DNA of 64,000 nt, from positions 1,104,771-1,168,770 of the forward strand of contig OY723321.1 of assembly GCA_963210315.1 (NCBI GenBank). Reading direction: 5' to 3'. The position numbers and the translations under genes are program-made. Source of the DNA: Rhynchopus euleeides. Lineage: Eukaryota; Euglenozoa; Diplonemea; Diplonemida; Diplonemidae. Positions 54,169-64,000 of this stretch are shown here, piece by piece (position 1 is the first letter of the stretch; each line of letters opens with the position of its first letter). The notes under the pieces are model-generated. The model saw nothing but the letters and a program-made list of their open reading frames with translations, did no database searches and was not told the origin of the DNA.

Positions 54169-54922
54169 CCGTAAACGGAAAAAGGGTGGACCGTAAAAAT
54201 GTTCCAAGTTCCCAAAAAAAGGCCAAACGTTCCATCTTTTTTACGGTCCACCATTTATTGGGACTGAATATGGAAAAGACAATGCGTTTTTCGCCCGCGG
54301 GCTGGTGGGTTGCGGGGCGCGGACTGCGGCCTCCACGCCGCAGACACCCACACGTAGGCCTCCCGACCTCCCAGCTTTGGACCCTCCCTCCACCACCGCA
54401 ACCAACACCAGCAAGAGAAGCAAGTCCTCCCTGTGTGTGGAAAAGGCACGATCACCACCACCACACCTCGAGAAGTGTAGTACCATGCAAGGAGCGTTCG
54501 GTAGAAGTAAAAGTAGAACCTGCTGCACGAGCCCACAAAAGCAGCCACAGTACGGCAGGGCGCGCAGACAGAAGCTGAGACCACCGGGCTCCCTCCAGAT
54601 GTAAAATCGTGAATCAGTGCCCGGAAAATTCAGGGAAATCGTACTCCTTTAGTGTAGTACACCCTGCAGTAACTGTGGGAGAACAGTTCCCGGACGATGG
54701 TGAGCGCACACTCTGTGCTGAGGCCCTGTGGTGTTAATCCTGCAGCTTCAGTCGTACGATTTCCTTGGTTCCTTCGCGACTTCGTCGCGAAGGAACTCGT
54801 AAAAAAAACCGCCAAGTCCACGATCCCAACCGTAAAATAGGCGGACCGTAAAAATGTTCCAAGTTCCGGAAAAATCCCATTTGTTCCATCTTTATTACGG
54901 TCCACAATATTTCCGTTTACGG
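54169..54922 (+). mobile_element. 754-bp element with CCGTAAACGG ends, TA duplication
   Basis: Inverted ends CCGTAAACGGAAA, with inner inverted GTGGACCGTAA and AATGTTCCAAGTTCC-type repeats; TA on both sides (54167-54168, 54923-54924). The array spacer reads CTAACTGTGTGTG at the matching position in the other units, so this is an insertion into the array. A MITE (54635-54763) sits inside. No transposase; Tc1/mariner-like by its target site. Confidence 0.75.
54635..54800 (-). repeat. MITE nested in the TA element
   Basis: GAAATCGTAC (54635) and GTACGATTTC (ending 54763), then a hairpin TTCCTTCGCGACTTCGTCGC. Inverted relative to the copy at 42776. Confidence 0.7.
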
Positions 54923-55173
54923 TATGTGTGCATGGTGTGGGCAGTGAGAGTAGCCGTGTTGACGGACACACGCAAAGTCTCAAGAAGTGTTGGGAACTCT
55001 CAGCACTCCCGATGGTGAGGGAACTCTGTTTATATTTTTAGCATTGCCTGCTGTGGCAGGGTTCCAGCTTGGATTTTTCATCTTGCTTTGTTCAATATTA
55101 TGCGACCCTGGAACTGGGCCAAGCCACCTCCCAGCGGTCATCACACCCCAGATTTTCACACACACCGTTCACA

Positions 55174-55905
55174 ATGTCTCTCACCGGTACCGTGAAGTCG
55201 TGGAACGGGAAGTACGGGTTCGTGGAGACGAAGGAGGGCACCCTTGCCTACGTGCACACGTCTGAGATTGACGGCGGGAAGCTGCGTATCGGGCGCACGG
55301 TGAAGCTGGACACGGAGGCCGTGGAGGGCCACGACGGGCGTGTCAAGGGCGTCAACGTTGCTGGTGAGGGTGTGCTCGCCAAGGGTGAGAAGCTGGTATG
55401 ATGTTTGCTGATGTGCCACCACACACCACCACCACCACACCTGCAGGGTGAGGACGACCTCGAGGCGGACAAGAAGCTCCGTGAGGAGGCGCGTGAGGAG
55501 TTCAAGAAGACGAAGGACGAGGAGTACGAGCCCGTGCGTGCCCAGGTCGACACTCTCTCGAAGGCGAACCAGGTGCGTCTGGTCCGTGAGCTGTCGAAGG
55601 AGCTGAAGCTGGACGCACCTGTGCCGAAGGCGGCGAAGGGTGGGAAGGCCGCCAAGGCTGACAACGAGCGCCGTCAGGACCCCACGCAGCGTGGTGGCCC
55701 TGGCTTCACGAAGCTGGAGTTCGTGGCGTTCTACGGGCAGAAGGACGGTCTGCGCATGTGGGAGGTTGCTGGGGCCCTGTCCCGCAAGGGCGGGAAGGGT
55801 GGCAAGGGTGGCAAGGGCGGGAAGAAGGTATGTGGTGTTCTGTGGCTCTGTGGTGTTGGTACACACCGATGGCATCTCCAACACACACAAATACAGCGCG
55901 CATGA
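55174..55905 (+). CDS. cold-shock domain protein, copy 6 (3 exons)
   Basis: Exons 55174-55395, 55447-55827 and 55897-55905, 203 residues. Cold-shock domain as in copy 1 (MSLTGT). The linker is as in copies 3-5, and the Gly/Lys tail is longer (repeated GGKGGKGGKGGKK). The micro-exon is Arg-Ala-stop after ACAAATACAG, as in copy 1. The 5' leader matches copy 2. Confidence 0.85.
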
Positions 55906-57018
55906 ACGTGACCTGTGCGACAACGATAGAGTTAACGTGACGTAGACGTTCGGATTTACCTGAACTGTGGCGTTGCTTCGCTGGCGATTAGGAAAAACAA
56001 AAGCCAACACGCAGGTTTCCCGGTCGAACGCCGTCGTGAGAGAGGGGTCTATGTTGAGTGGGATTGAACGCCACGGGATTTTTACCGAAGGCATCACCTG
56101 ATGAGGACAGCCGTGCAGGGACGCGGGTTTCTTCCGCGCTTATCCTGTCCGTGCCTGATGTTTTGCGTTCTCGATGCCTTCCAAAGTATCTGTTCGTCTT
56201 CTTGTCATGTGCTTCCCAGCGTTCTCCCACCCTCTCCACTTTTGCTTTCGACCGTCTGCTGTGTCCCATTGCGGCTGGCCTGGTCACAGGCCAACCGGAC
56301 GTACAAACCCACTGTCTCCAGGGTGACATGCCCTGACAGATGCGACGATATATCGCTGCATGCAAGGAACACCGACTTGTCGGTTGTCGGAATGGCGACA
56401 GGCAATTGAAACCTCGTTGTCCCGGCACGGTTCCAGATAATAAATGATTCAGTGCGGTTGAGTTTTGACAAAGGCTGCAGAACTACACTGCGCCACTAAT
56501 ATCGATACATGTGTTCGTGCCCCCGTTGCAACATGCAATGTTGGGACACTGATAAGCACCAACCTGACGACGTTGCTCCGTCATCCGTGCGTTAGTCTAG
56601 TCACGACTATTCATACTGTATCTCTGACAATGTTGTGGACTGCCATGTCCCATTACAGTTTTTGTTGTTGACACCATAACCGGTTCTATAAATTAGCCGT
56701 TCTCATACTGAATTGGTTTGCTTGCCCCCATTCAACTCACGGAGGGCAGCACGTCAGAGTTATTGACATCTGACGTGTTTGCGTCTCCCTGTGGCAAGCA
56801 ACCGTATTAGCGGCCATCGTGACATCAACAGAGCACAACCTCCTATCCAAGCCCTGTATTTTATTTTACAAACAAATGAGCAAGCGAGTGACGCAGAGAA
56901 GAATTCTGAGTGGGGTCGGGCGGATGCGTGTCGGTGTCCCTTGTCTGCTGCACAGTTGCATCTGCGTGTGGTTGCCTCCCGACACACTTGCACCAGGCTT
57001 CCTTACCCCATCCCAACA
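55906..57018 (+). repeat. duplicate of the 47788-48893 spacer
   Basis: Second copy of the 1.1-kb spacer; identity ends at about 56962, just before the leader of copy 7. Confidence 0.8.
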
Positions 57019-58000
57019 ATGGCGACAACCGGGAAGGTGATCGTGTGGAAGGGGGCCTACGGGTTCGTCGAGACGGAGGACGGCAGGACTGTCTACATCC
57101 ACGTCGACGAGATCGAGGGTGGTCGGCTGCGTGTTGCACGCACTGTGCAGTTCGACATTGAGGAGGTGGAGGGCCAGGACGGCAAGCTGAAGGGCATCAA
57201 TGTGTCTGGGGAGGCTGTCCTGAAGAAGGGTGAGAAGCTGGTATGCCCTGCTGTCCGTTGTTGGGATTCTTTTAATGTTTGAGAGATGTGCTCGCAAGGT
57301 GCGTGGGGTGTTCGCGCGATCGGCGAAACCCCTCCAGCTTTGCGCTGAACACAGTTTGTTGTATCCCCGCACCCACTGCCAACTTCCAACAGTCCGATGA
57401 TCTTGTCGAGGAGGACAAGAAGCTGCGTGAGAACTTCCGCGACGCTGCGAAAGAGAAGAACAAGTCTCTCTACGACCCTGTGTGGGACAAGGTGTCGAAG
57501 ATGAGCAAAGTGAACAAGTATGCCCTCGTGCGTAGCCTCTCCCTGCGTCTTCTCCATCTCATTCTACTTCTTCTACTTCTTGCATTGCCCTCACACACCT
57601 GCCTCCTCGAGGAAACATAACCCACACACTGCCCCCAACCCACAGGGTGCAGCTGGTGAAGGACCTGCTGACGGAGCTGGACATGGGCGTCCTGGAGACG
57701 GGCCCGGACGCAGGGAAGCGTGCGGATCCCACGGAGCGTGGCAGCAAGCAGTACACTAAGAAGGAGTTCCTTGCCTTCTACGGCCCCCAGAAGGGCGAGA
57801 AGATGTGGGAGCTGGCCGGGCGGTTCACCAAGGGCGGCAAGGGCGGCAAGGTATGCCTCGGTTGAAGTGCACCTGGGGTGGGGAGGGGGGAGGGGGGGAG
57901 ACAGCGGGGGGGGGGGGGGGGGGGCAACGTATGCCAGCTTCATTTTTCGACGATCACCCCACCCCACCGCATCCCACCCCCTTTTCAGGGTCGCCGTTAA
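57019..58000 (+). CDS. diverged cold-shock domain protein, copy 7 (4 exons)
   Basis: Exons 57019-57240, 57393-57517, 57646-57850 and 57989-58000, 187 residues. Exon 1 is again 74 codons and ends GEKL, but the sequence has diverged: MATTGKVIVWKGAYGFVETE (RNP1 AYGFVET) and VYIHVDEI (RNP2). Exon 2 holds DDLVEEDKKLRENFRDA. An extra intron follows (donor GTATGCCC), splitting a Lys codon; joining restores SKVNKVQLVKDLLTELD, parallel to SKANQVRLVRELSKEL in copies 1-6. Exon 3 has the shared DPTERG and YTKKEFLAFYGPQKGEKMWE. The last micro-exon is Gly-Arg-Arg-stop after CTTTTCAG. This is the only copy with a fourth exon. Confidence 0.82.
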
Positions 58001-58879
58001 GGCTGCGCGATGAGGGTGGCTGGTTGGCAGCAACCTACCTGCCGCTTTGTAGTTCTGAGCAAACGAACCCCCCCCCCCCCCCCCCCCCCCCCGACCTCTC
58101 TCCCCACCAGCAGCGCCGGAGGCGGAGGGGGGGTGGGAGGGAGTGGGGGCCCGTTGCCCTTCCCAACTGGTGGGGCTGGGGGTACGAACATGCGGTGGGT
58201 CGTGGGTGCAGTGGTGGTGGGCGGGAAAAGCGGGGCGAGGTGGGGCCGACCCCTGCGCCCTACACCCCACCCCCACACCCTCGCGGGCCAAGATAAAGTA
58301 AGTGCGAGTGAGGGAGTTGGCTGGCGGGCCAAATTACAAACGTAGCGCGTAGGGTGGGATGCGTGTGCTTGCCATGCGCATACACGACGGTGCAGCCAGG
58401 ATCCAACCACGAAGTGACGAGTTGCCTGTCTCGGCGCGTTGGGGGCTGGACACGACTAGCCCCCACCCCGTCCCGGCAGTCCTCTGGTCCGCTGTCTCAA
58501 GGCGGATGCGTCTGGACGTCCAGTCAGCAGAAGCGTTGTGTGTGTTCGCCTGGCCTTCGCATTGCACACCGGGGGGGTTGCCGATTCTGTTCTTTTTGGG
58601 GCGGGGGCAGGCCTGGGCGGGGAACGAGCCCTTTTTCCAGGTTTTTTGGGTCGGGGAACCAGGTTTTTTCTAAGAATTTTTACAAGGGATTTTTTGCTCG
58701 CCCCCCCACAGTTTCCAGGCGCGTGCCCGTCAGGCGGGACTTTTTCTCTGATTTCTCTCCGCGTCATCATGTGACAGCTCTCGAGTGATGCCCAGAGATG
58801 CTTGCGGCAGAGAGTGCCCCTCATGCGCGTTACAGCTGAAAATGAATGAGGATCATCTGGCACTCGTTCTCATCGGGGG

Positions 58880-59318
58880 TTGTGCTCCGCAGGGACTCAA
58901 TACACCTTGGCACTCTCGCAGAGCTGGACATGCCAGCAGCTGGAGGACAGTTACAAAGCTGCCACTCCCGACGCCACCCACCTGCTGGCCCCTTCAGGTC
59001 TGAAAGCCCAAAAGCTCCCGGGGATTTTTGCAGTGGTGCGCACCATATTCAGCGCAGTAGGATGATCTCTCCAATTTTCCAAAACTGCTGGTCTACTGGT
59101 TTGGGGAACGGTCGTCGGCAGACCGTTGAAATGCCCGTGTTAGCAAGGCACACTCACGTTTCAGGTAGCGTGTCGCGTGTCACGCATGTCGCGAACGCGG
59201 CAAGTGTACCTCCCAGGTAAGGAAGCCCGACCTCCTGTCCGATGTCAGTCAGGCTTCGAAGAAGCGCTTCATGGATGCGGCGCTGACCTCCTATGCTGCA
59301 CTGTACCCGGAGAAGTGA
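58880..59318 (+). pseudogene. two coding-like fragments
   Basis: Frame at 58880-59065 includes LALSQSWTCQQLEDSYKAAT and GIFAVVRTIFSAVG. A second piece follows an acceptor-like CCTCCCAG at 59217 and reads VRKPDLLSDVSQASKKRFMD then AALTSYAALYPEK and a stop at 59318. Codon use in the second piece is gene-like. They may be exons of a degraded gene or transposon ORF. Family not recognised. Confidence 0.3.
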
Positions 59319-59344
59319 GATAGATGGACGGGCACACGCTACCT

Positions 59345-59572
59345 GGGGGGTCTGGGGGGCGGTGCCCCCCAGCCGCCGGAGGCCACGGTCGCGAACATCT
59401 GTTCGTGTGGGCGTACAGATTCTGTGCGAGTTGGCTGCGTCCTCAGAGGCGATTGGAGTGGTTGGACCCCGACTTGATGGGATTCGAAGGACTTAAGTAC
59501 GAGACGTACGCCACAGGGGGGTCTGGGGGGCGGAGCCCCCCAGCCGCCGGAGGCCACGGTAGTGAACGTCTG
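59345..59572 (+). repeat. GC hairpin repeat, paired copies
   Basis: Units at 59345-59402 and 59514-59572, about 170 bp apart, joined by a linker containing GATTCTGTGCGAGTTGGCTG, as at 26547-26766. This dimer is not inside a recognisable hAT. Confidence 0.75.
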
Positions 59573-61248
59573 GCTCTCCAGTTGGCCAGCAAGGCGAACG
59601 GTACGTGGGACAGACTTCCCTTCCATCCTTGTGCGCGCCCTGTCGACTGGGGAAAACTTAGAAAAAGTTTTTTCCTCTGCGAAACAACCTTAGAAAAAAA
59701 TTCCCCTAACAAAATTCTTAGAAAAAAACTTTTTTCCCCTTACAAAAATTCTTAGAAAAAAAGTTCAGAATCCTGAAAGTGGGGAACAAGCCCCCAGTTA
59801 GGAACAGCCCTGGGCGGGGGGGAGGGTTTTTTTTCTCTTTTTTTTGACGGTTTCTCATCGGGCCTTGCTGGCCGGGGGCCGGGCCCCACCACACACGCTG
59901 GAGCGACGATTGTATGGGAAAACGGTTCCTCTCCCCTATGATAGGGTTTCCTGACTGCCGCTGGCGAGGGGGTGGCAGGAGGTGGTGACAATGGCGCTGC
60001 CGCATTGTGGCGACTCATGCATGCAGTGTATCAATACACAACCTGTCGGTGCATCAGCTGCCCTGACTGGTGCGTGGGCGGGTGGTGGTGGCGGTGAGAC
60101 AGCTGTGCGTGTTGTGTGTGTGTGTGACAGGGCTCCCCCGAGTTTGTGACCTACACTAAACAAAAGCCTTTTAGCCTCACGTGTGTGTATGTGACAGTGG
60201 AGATCACACCAAGAGCAAGTGCTCGGTGTGTGTCTACACTAATATAAAAAGATTCACGTGTATGTGTGAGTGCGTATGCGAGTCCAACCTTCCATAGCAA
60301 AAATGGATTGATGACCCCCCCCCCCCCCTCTCCCCCACCATCTCTAAGGTGACACAAAAAAACTGTATTACAACGCCGACCGACCAGGGCCCTATAAATG
60401 TCCCCCCCCCCCCCACACGACGCGGTCTTCACCTCTCCGGGCACCCGGGGAGACCGCGTCGTCCACACACGACCCACCCACCCCCCCCTCCACTCGCTCT
60501 CCTCTAACTTACTCTTCCCCCCCCCCCCCCAACCCCCTGCCCTCTCCGTACACTCGTCCACACAAGGCAAGCAGATCTCCTCCTCTGCCCCCCTCCTTTC
60601 CCAGAAGATTGACACGTTAAATCTCAACAGTGCTGCGCAGTGATGTTACATACGAGGGGGGGGGATTGGTGTGTGTGTGTGTGTTGTTTATTTGTCGTAC
60701 CCCCACTGGAGGGGGGCGCGCTTCATCTCTCCTTCTCTTCTCCCTTGAATCTCTCTACCAAGTTTTTTTTTGTGGCTTCGCCCTGCTCAGGGTATAAGAT
60801 AGACTTTTTTTCTGGCGCCGTTTTCCGGTTTTTCTGGTTTTGAAAATTTTTCGCGCGCGCCTTCGGCGCGCGCGACCCGCGCAAACCCTCCCAGAATCTG
60901 AGAGGGCCCGGTGCCTGCGCGCGTCCTGTCGTACACGGTGGACTCCAGCGGCCCTAGCGGGAGTCTGGGAGCGGGAGTCTGAGCGGGTGTCAAAGACTCC
61001 CGCTAGCGGGAGTCTATACTCCCGCTAGGGGGAGTCTGACTCCCCCTAGCGGGAGTCTTTTCACCTATTTTCATCCATTTTTCCCATGATATAGTTACAG
61101 TCTACTGGCGTGGGGGGTAAAATCATGGTGGAAGAGGGATGGGGAGGGGCTTGTTTTGCTTCTGTCAGTTTCCCCGGACTCTGGACTACCTACCTATCCT
61201 CCTGGTAGCGGCTACACCTGCGGAGGTGAGCGGTTAGAATTTGAGGTG

Positions 61249-62115
61249 TCAAAGTGCGGCCATCGCCTGTCGTAGTTGTGTTACACCTTGGGCAAGACAA
61301 GCCATCCTGCAGGCCTCATCTTCTTCGTCAGAACTGTCATCCCCCTCCTGCTGTGCGCGTTGGTCAAGCGTGCTCAAAGTCGCCTCGGATGACACGAATG
61401 ATGTGAAAGTCGCCCCCAGCGGGATTGGCATTTTGCACAAGCAGAGCGATAATTTGCGGTGTCCTTCGGGGAACCGGAACAGGAAGTAGGGCGCGCTGAT
61501 GGGTTCAACGAAGTCCTGTGTGTTGCAGTGCACAAACCCCTTCTGCAGCTGTGTCAACTGTGTGCAAAGAACATACACAGCCAATCTATGAGCGTGTCGG
61601 GTGTGCAGACACGGACACAGGATGACTTCTCTATACCCGAGGATCCCGTCCTGCGACAGGTGCGCAACCTTCCAAGGCATGCCCGATGCGCGCCGCTTCT
61701 CTTCTGCCATCGCAAGATCTCTCTCGTAAGTTGCGGAGCTGGCGATTGTAACGGCATCTTTCTTGCGATGTCCGTTCTCTGCTTCTTCAAATTCGTCGTT
61801 GTTCTGCAGAGGCACTGCATCTTCTGGAGCCCACCAATGATGGAGACTGTGTACGTAGGCATTGCGCGTTGATCCCTTTTCGGCATGCTCCATCAACCAG
61901 TGAAATATATGCCCTGAGATCCGAGCACGCAAGAAGGGAATCCGGGCTGACTCATCCTTGCATCCCCAGAAGCGCCAGGGGATGTCTGCATACCGGAAAT
62001 GCATGAGGTCTGCAAGGGAGACAAAGAGGTAGCGGAACAAGCCCTTGTAGGTGTGTCCTGTGACAGGCAAGCACGACCTTCCGGAACTGAGCACCTGTCC
62101 CATGCTGCGACACAT
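61249..62115 (-). CDS. transposon-borne ORF, 288 aa (copy 2)
   Basis: Identical to the protein at 25436-26302, including the DDSSDEEDEA patch. The intact reading frame in both copies shows only that both derive from a recent common source. Confidence 0.5.
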   Translation of the reverse strand: MCRSMGQVLSSGRSCLPVTGHTYKGLFRYLFVSLADLMHFRYADIPWRFWGCKDESARIPFLRARISGHIFHWLMEHAEKGSTRNAYVHSLHHWWAPEDAVPLQNNDEFEEAENGHRKKDAVTIASSATYERDLAMAEEKRRASGMPWKVAHLSQDGILGYREVILCPCLHTRHAHRLAVYVLCTQLTQLQKGFVHCNTQDFVEPISAPYFLFRFPEGHRKLSLCLCKMPIPLGATFTSFVSSEATLSTLDQRAQQEGDDSSDEEDEACRMACLAQGVTQLRQAMAAL

Positions 62116-62169
62116 TCAGTGCAAGGTTTGTACAGGTCTTGTCGAATATTTTTTTGTTGTCTCATCCAG

Positions 62170-62830
62170 CAGGGGTGGAGCTTGAAATATGGGGTTGCGG
62201 GCTGGATCGGGTCAGATCGGGTCAGCCAATTTTTTCTTATGGGTTCCCCCCCGGTTCGTCTCAGAGATCAGTGCTCGGGCCCAGCCTCCCGCGAGGTACC
62301 GGAACCGATATGCAGCCCCGGACGCGCAAGGACTTGGTTACAAGACAAACACATGCCGTAGGGGGGGTCTGGGAGGCGGAGCTCCCAGCCGCCGGAGGCC
62401 ACGGTAGTGAACATCTGTGACTTGCGGGCGTACGGATTCTGTGTGAGTTGGCTGCGTCCTCCTGAGGATACTGAGATTCCCTGATGTAAAGGGCTTGGGT
62501 ACAAGACAGGCACATGCCACAGGGGGGTCTGGGGGGCGGAGCCCCCCAGCCACCGGAGGCCACGGTAGTAAACGTCTGTTGCACGGTACGGGTTGGGCAG
62601 CTTCATTTGTCCTCTATTGTGACTGTTTGAGGCCTGTGCTCATGTCGCTGGGGTCACTTTGCTCACGAAACGCCTCCTGGTCACCTTGAGGCCCCAAGGC
62701 GAGGAGCCAACTTTTCCGGTTTCCCGAAAATCTATATTTTTTTTTCTTTTTACCCCTGACCTGATTTTTTGTGAGGGCCTGCAGAAAATCAGGTCAGCTG
62801 ACCCGAAAAAACCCCCAAGCTCCACCCCTG
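62170..62830 (+). mobile_element. hAT family 2 within copy 2 of the 3040-bp element
   Basis: Same position and TCATCCAG duplication as 26357-27017, so it was already present before the 3040-bp element duplicated. Contains the hairpin dimer at 62360-62579. Confidence 0.92.
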
Positions 62831-63054
62831 TCATCCAGTACCCTGATCAGCCGCATGGCGAGCCCCTTGCAGTCATGGAGTGCTGGGGTGACGTAGCGGG
62901 CATTGGGAAGCACACCTGCCAAGAGGGAGGGGTAGCCAGCCTCTTTCATCTCAGAGAGAGTCAGGTGCGGGTATCGATGCACCTGTTGATACCAGCGTTC
63001 TTCTGGGATGTCGCACAGTGAGCATCGGTGCCCTCGCCCCCCGCATCGCCTCAT
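62831..63054 (-). pseudogene. upstream ORF fragment cut by the hAT (copy 2)
   Basis: Identical to 27018-27241, with Cys/His-rich start RCSLCDIPEER and the break at LDD. Confidence 0.4.
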
Positions 63055-63319
63055 TGTTGCCCACTGCTGATCTATACTCCCGCTAGCGGGAGTTGGACTC
63101 CCCCTAGTTGAGACTCCCGAAAAGGGTTAAACCCGGTAGTGGTACCCTACCCCCGCTGGAGTCCACCGTGCAAGGCCGGATCAGCCCACGGGTGGGTTTG
63201 AGGAAGAAATCTGGGGGGGCAAATTTTGCTGCGACTTCCGGTTTCACCCGGCCGAACTCCAGCATCTATCCAGACCCACGGTGCCAAGCCGTTCGCCCGT
63301 GTCGCGATCATTCGCGGCT

Positions 63320-63700
63320 TCAGGCTGCCCCCGACGACACGTTTGTATCCTGCACCTTGCCATACTTCGCCTCCACCTTGTATATGACGGAGAGCGCCCT
63401 CCTTCCGCATCGTTGCGACTTCCCTGACAGCGAACTTATCCATGTCAGGGAAGACATGGCGATGATTGCGTTGGCCACCTGGGTGCTGTGCTGGTGGAGC
63501 TCCTTGCTCAACACCGTTGCTAGGAGCCTTCTAATGGATCCCAGTGTCAGCACACTGCCCCCTTTTTTAACAGGGAAGGCCGTGCAAAAATCATGCACAA
63601 TGTTCGTCGCCTCCGCAGCCTCGGGACTCTCTGCGCTCTTCTTCTTCTTAATCGACTTTGCCGCCGGCTTCGCTGCCGGCTTCGTTGTCGTCTTCCCCAT
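63320..63700 (-). CDS. transposon-borne histone H2B-like protein (copy 2)
   Basis: Identical to 27507-27887: Lys/Ala-rich tail and the SKELHQHSTQVANAI segment resembling the end of the H2B fold. Confidence 0.45.
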   Translation of the reverse strand: MGKTTTKPAAKPAAKSIKKKKSAESPEAAEATNIVHDFCTAFPVKKGGSVLTLGSIRRLLATVLSKELHQHSTQVANAIIAMSSLTWISSLSGKSQRCGRRALSVIYKVEAKYGKVQDTNVSSGAA

Positions 63701-64000
63701 TTTTGTGAATCAGGTCTGCGAGCTGGGATGGGTGGAAACGTCCGTTTTGTTTGGTGTGGCTGTACTTCAGTGACGAGTGCCACATTGCATAGGTATCATG
63801 GGAAAAATGAGTGAAAATAGGTGAAAAGACTCCCGCTAGGGGGAGTCAGACTCCCCCTAGCGGGAGTATAGACTCCCGCTAGCGGGAGTCTATACTCCCG
63901 CTAGCGGGAGTTGGACTCCCCCTAGTTGAGACTCCCGAAAAGGGTTACCCTACCCCCGCTGGAGTCCACCGTGTACTGAGGCTGCTTGGTGGGGCAGGCG

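Larger units (their letters stand above)
58001..60787. other. gene-poor stretch with coding-like fragments and a hairpin dimer
   Basis: Long C runs at about 58067-58092 and 60307-60320. Inverted TTTTTTCTAAGAATTTTT motifs at about 58664 and about 59740 bracket a segment with two coding-like pieces and the GC hairpin dimer, possibly a decayed element. GT repeat near 60670. No intact gene. Confidence 0.4.
60934..63973 (+). mobile_element. 3040-bp CACGGTGG-type element, copy 2
   Basis: Same length and, by eye, the same sequence as 25121-28160. Flanked by TA (60932-60933, 63974-63975). The uninterrupted hAT sequence at this site has one TA, confirming the duplication. Confidence 0.92.
60788..64000 (-). 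mobile_element. hAT family 1, copy C, split and truncated by the window end
   Basis: Starts CAGGGTATAAGATAG at 60788, in the orientation of copy B. Its sequence is broken at 60933 by the 3040-bp element and resumes at 63974 (TACTGAGGCTGCTTGGTGGG) to the edge of the window. Confidence 0.88.

Overview
The window looks like nuclear DNA of a free-living, GC-rich protist. Coding exons are strongly G/C-ending in codon use and are split by short spliceosomal introns, most of which start GTATG and end in a CAG preceded by CA- or C-rich DNA. Intergenic DNA is full of long C/G homopolymers and GT/CA microsatellites, and transposons are nested several deep. A cold-shock-domain family with an alveolate-looking C-terminal motif makes a chromerid-like alga (Vitrella or Chromera type) my best guess; this is inference only.

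Layout. 1-6.1 kb: the last exon of an unrecognised gene, a DSC3-like membrane ubiquitin-ligase subunit, and an N-acylated WD40 protein. 6.2-9.3 kb: three tandem copies of a highly structured 350-bp repeat, then a 1.15-kb foldback element with TA target duplication. 11.6-12.8 kb: a three-exon PABPN1-like nuclear poly(A)-binding protein, followed by a hAT element with perfect 8-bp target duplication. 18.7-22.2 kb: a three-exon membrane-anchored protein that joins an endonuclease/exonuclease/phosphatase-like domain to a fucosyltransferase-like domain. 24.4-32.4 kb: one 8-kb transposon with other elements nested inside it. 32.5-33.3 kb: a thyroglobulin type-1 domain membrane protein wedged between two transposons. 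36.2-38.3 kb: an EamA/DMT-type transporter-like protein. 39-46.4 kb: more transposons, including a four-level nest. 47.1-58.0 kb: seven tandem cold-shock-domain genes, six nearly identical and one diverged, three of them in an exact 1489-bp tandem repeat. 60.8 kb to the end: a hAT copy split by a second copy of the 3040-bp transposon seen at 25.1 kb.

The most distinctive system is a set of transposons whose ends all start CACGGTGG but are otherwise of three different families. All five well-bounded copies are flanked by a 2-bp direct repeat of the form T-N (TA, TT, TC, TG, TA). Each has long subterminal arrays of palindromes. The 3040-bp family carries two conserved minus-strand ORFs, one with a Lys/Ala-rich tail and a segment resembling the end of the histone H2B fold. 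An empty site for one insertion can be read within the window. These elements and two hAT families have inserted into each other repeatedly, so relative insertion order can be read directly.

The host genes do not form an operon or one pathway. They cover RNA binding (PABPN1-like, CSD cluster), ER/Golgi membrane quality control (DSC3-like), surface or secretory membrane proteins (thyroglobulin type-1, transporter, EEP/fucosyltransferase fusion) and a membrane-tethered WD40 scaffold.
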